NCBI RefSeq assembly: GCF_007655135.1
Contig: NC_045132.1
Coordinates: 21,136,354-21,200,353 of the forward strand
Direction of reading: 5' to 3'
Length of the DNA stretch: 64,000 nt
Source of the DNA: Punica granatum
Lineage: Eukaryota > Streptophyta > Magnoliopsida > Myrtales > Lythraceae
Shown here one piece after another: positions 60,351 through 64,000 of this stretch; the first letter of the stretch is position 1, and each line of letters opens with the position of its first letter. Made by a program: the position numbers and the translations under genes. A model generated the notes under the pieces. The model searched no databases. It saw only the letters and a list, made by a program, of their open reading frames with translations, and had not been told where the DNA came from.

Positions 60351-63300
60351 AGTGACATATATATAGACTGAGAATTTTTTATAATTTTTCTCCTTTGAAA
60401 ATTATGGTCTTGTTTAAGTGAACCGGCCGGTTCACTCTAAATATGATGGGCACCGGAAATTGACTTATTATTGGTGCTGCCAAGCATTATCAAAAAGATA
60501 CATAGTCAAAATATAAAAGTAAAAAATATGATGAGAATCTCCGTATCATATAAATATAGACACATGTATGGCCCTAATTTTATTTATTAAAATTTAGCGG
60601 TTGAAATAAAAAATTTACATTAGTTCAATCAATGCTGTAAATTTTATGCATAAATATATTTGTAAATAAATGATGATCTTTTTCTTTTTTTTTGGCTGAA
60701 GTTAAATGATCTATTTGCAAGGTAATATGGATTCATCTACCTTGTTTGCTTCTTATCTCCGTATACGATATAATATAGAAAAAGCCACAGAGGGTTACGC
60801 TAGATCAAACCCAATATTCATATGTACGAAATTTACAATTTATTTGCAAATGGAGTTAAACTCCATTACAATTCCATTCCACTTTATTCTTTTCAAATTC
60901 AACAATATAATCATTTTAACTGATACTAGAGTATAGTTATCCAAAGAAATTCTTACATGACATGTGTCACATGACACGGGATCATCACAGCCATCCGCCC
61001 ATGAGGGGAACGCGGGGCTGACAGGGTCACGTAAGACCTCTGTAGTTATCCATGGAATTTGATTGCAACTTGTTAAATCAACAAAAAAAAAATCATGAAA
61101 CCAGAAACAAGTCTGCCCGCCAAGGAATTGACTAGGGTTGTGCGAAAAATCCCAATAACAGAACCGTTCAGCAAAATATTTACCCAAAAAAACTGAATTA
61201 TTCGGTTTCGGAAAATATTCAACTAATGATTTAAAAACAAAAATTGATTACAGTCGCTTGCTGTTTTTAAAATTTGAAAACTGTTTTAAATTGTCTCGTC
61301 CCGAATGTATATGTTTATAACATTATTATATATATTATATATGAAATTTGAAAATTTTAATTTAACAAAAGGTCGAAAAAGTGAGATAAACGCAATAAAA
61401 TTTCTAATTCCGGTTTAGATGGACTTTTTTTTTTACTTCTTTTTTTAGATATATGGATGAATGTTGTTTAACTATGATTATATGAGACTTTTTTTTTTCA
61501 GTGTTTGTGGTACGTGGATGAATGGAATTTGATAAAATCATAATTTTAGAATTATTTTGAAAAGATTGTCTCAATATCGATTCGGTTAACTGAACCGTAA
61601 AACCATTTATTTTTCGGTACGGTTTTATTAATTTGGCTACTGTTACGGTTTGTAAAATTCTTATCCCGAAATATCGGGGCTATTACAATTCATGCTAGAA
61701 ACCATGTCGAATCCCGCACCCATCCTAGAATTGACAGATAAGAGGCCACTCATTTACACCCTCTATGGCTCCTAGTTCGGTTTTAACCAACGAAATGAAA
61801 GGAAATCCATGAAAATGCAAGTCCATTTAGAAAAGTAATGTGTTTTCAAGGTTTGGCCATTCACTGCAGAAAAGCTTGAAAGTCATTTCTGTGCTATAAA
61901 TTTGGAATGGGTAAATGAAGCTGAAATTGAATATCCTTTGAAGCAATATGGCGACATGCCATCTTCCTTGCTCTTAGCTTCATCGGTCTATTGAAAACAT
62001 GCCCAAGCTATTCTTTTAGTAACCATGTAAAAGAAGGACGACTTGATCAAATTTGAGACATATTTTGTGATAGTCTAAGGAAATTTCAAATAATCGGACT
62101 ACTACATTTCCTTCAATATAAACAAAGTCATTCAGGTTGGCAAGTTTAATTTATAGAAAGCCATTTGACTTCACCTTTATTTTATGCAGCTCCGGGAGAT
62201 CCCAAGCGCATGTAACATTGGATCCGCACTTGGTTCCTATCCACTTCCTCGAATGAGCTGAACGGGAGTCGCCACTGCGTATTTAAGGTTCGGGAACCTG
62301 AGGCTCATGAGTTACCCAAGACTAGGTTACGTATGTGATACTACGCCTAGGTTTCTTTACAAGTCGGTCTCCAATAAGAGAAACGGGTTCGAGGGTTTTG
62401 TTAGCTTGGTACCGAATTTGCATAAGTTTTGCCGGTTTCAATTATTGGTCAAATCATTAACCGTTACTTCACACATCTCGCAAGATCTAACTTAACTCAT
62501 TTAACTCATAGCGAATTCTAATTAATACCTGTACATGGGCTCTTAAGGATCAAATCCCCATCCATAGTCACATGCACAATTAAATAGTTTGTTGTCTTGT
62601 CGTGCGCTGTCGTCCGGGGGAGACTAGCTAGGCGACATGCATCCTACACTCCAAAGCACTCATTTCTACTTAATTTATCTACTTTTTCCTATTAAATTGT
62701 ACCATAAGACTCGACATTATTTGATTATGAACATGTTAATCTGAAGATCATTTTTACTTTGTTTTTCTGCATTAAAGTGATATCCGCGGAGGAAGAACTA
62801 ATTAACCTTTTTTTTTGTCCTAAACATGATAAATAGTAAATGGAAAATCACATGATCAAGAGAGGGTATAGCGCAATAACGCACCTCTAGCCTAACGATC
62901 AAAAGATTTTAAGTTCGATATCTAGTGAAACTACCTGTACCCCTTTATTAGGTATTTAAAATTTTTATTTTGATATATTAAACCTATGAGTCTTCTATCG
63001 AAAGTGGAAGATTACATGTTGTAGTAAATCATTAGGAAATCAAATATCAAATTGTTTGATGTACGCTCAGTTTGGGATCGGGATATAAAGGAGATATGAC
63101 CAATTTATTATACAAATATATAGATTTAATATTTTCTTAAAAAAATTAATTTGTAATTTGACTAATTCAGTCGAACCGAATCGACCCACTAAAGAGTAAA
63201 GCTCTCACAGCATTGATTTTTTTGCATCACAAGAACTCGAACTCGAAAATTTACTTAAGCGGCGCAAGTGTTGAATCATTTGATCTAATTCACATTGATT

Positions 63301-64000
63301 ATATATAAATATATGTGTGTGTGTGGGCGCGTTTGCGTGGGCGGTAGCTAACGCCGGGGGCCCACAGCCCCACAGTCATCTCTCTCTCTTAACTTGAAGA
63401 AAGAGAGAAGAACGAGATTGGGGCAACGGTTGCACCGTCTCGTTGGTCTCTCACTTCGTTCTTCTCCATTCCATATTGTTCAATGGCAAGTTTCGAAATT
63501 GACGCAAAGACATGGCTTATATCCAATCATGGCTTAACCCACGCCTCCCCAAGAATTATTTATTTGCTTAGTGTTATATCTTTCCCAATCCTATCGCAAT
63601 CCCAATCACATCTCCATCAAATGTAGGATTCAGATTTCAGAAACTTCTTTTTATTCAGTAGACCAAACGTGATCTAGAATTACTTGCTTAATATTACATG
63701 TTATCCAATCCCAATCCCAATCCTAATCCCAATCCGTTCTTCATCGAATGTAGGATTAGAATTTCAGAATTCTTTACTCCCTCTAATCTGGTCATAGTCT
63801 TGGTGCAGTAAGGGTGTGTGCGGGAGTTAGCTTTGGAGGGAAGGAGAGAATTTGGAGGGAAAGTGTTTTCCTTGATTGGAAGATTTATTTGAGGGATAGA
63901 GAAGGGAGAAGGAGGAATTTGGAGAGAAATACTCTCCCTCCATTTTCTTCCATTGTTAGGAATTTTTTAACTCTTTCCATTGTTAGGAATTTTTTAACTC
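60351..64000. other. intergenic DNA, no gene recognised
   Basis: AT-rich. Around 62880-62960 a short tract (CTAGCCTAACGATCAAAAGA) has a SINE-like look. At 63590-63790 a block of about 120 bp is repeated imperfectly (AATGTAGGATT occurs twice, with short CCCAATCC tandem runs before the second). The last 53 bases are two copies of a 26-bp unit (TTCCATTGTTAGGAATTTTT plus TAACTC) cut off by the window end. The frame at 60840-61187 is unrecognised. Confidence 0.5.

Overview
This window is nuclear DNA of a flowering plant, almost certainly a eudicot. It is AT-rich and intron-bearing, with GT-AG splice sites, a nuclear tRNA-Asp, plant gene families and many plant-type DNA transposons and microsatellites. 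I cannot name the species. The RRM gene and the 6-phosphogluconolactonase gene sit side by side as At1g13690 and At1g13700 do in Arabidopsis. A BIG GRAIN 1-like gene, SIK1 and a MADS-box gene recall the duplicated Arabidopsis block around At1g69120 to At1g69220. That synteny is from memory.

Layout: 1-5 kb, the first four coding exons of a SEPALLATA-type MADS-box gene on the minus strand; its 3' exons are not in the window. 5-11 kb, gene-poor DNA. 11.4-33.5 kb, an unequal direct duplication. A first unit (repeat A plus block B) ends in a truncated, stop-containing copy of a BIG GRAIN 1-like gene. The second unit (A' plus B') carries the intact gene and was expanded by insertions, mainly a 6.86-kb Mutator-like element (MULE) with about 460-bp terminal inverted repeats and a perfect 10-bp target duplication. 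The MULE holds a decayed mudrA-type transposase and a convergent GRF zinc-finger gene. 34.5 kb, tRNA-Asp(GUC). 36.9-41.0 kb, a small RRM gene and, convergent with it, cytosolic 6-phosphogluconolactonase. 41-49 kb, no recognisable gene. 49.1-49.8 kb, a broken PPR gene. 50.8-56.5 kb, an 18-exon SIK1-type Ste20/Hippo kinase on the minus strand. 56.6-64 kb, mostly gene-free with repeat remnants.

Five genes look functional or potentially functional: MADS (partial), BIG GRAIN 1-like, RRM, PGL and SIK1, plus the tRNA. They are housekeeping or growth-control genes with no sign of a shared pathway. The accessory content is transposon-driven: the MULE, a 422-bp insertion carrying an ORF, a 347-bp MULE-type MITE, a two-member palindromic MITE family (one copy just upstream of the RRM gene), three Tourist-like MITEs and a TRIM-like retroelement. 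The two copies of the tandem duplication give empty-site proof for two of these insertions.

All intron-exon models were built by reading splice sites and keeping frame. No alignment or search was run.
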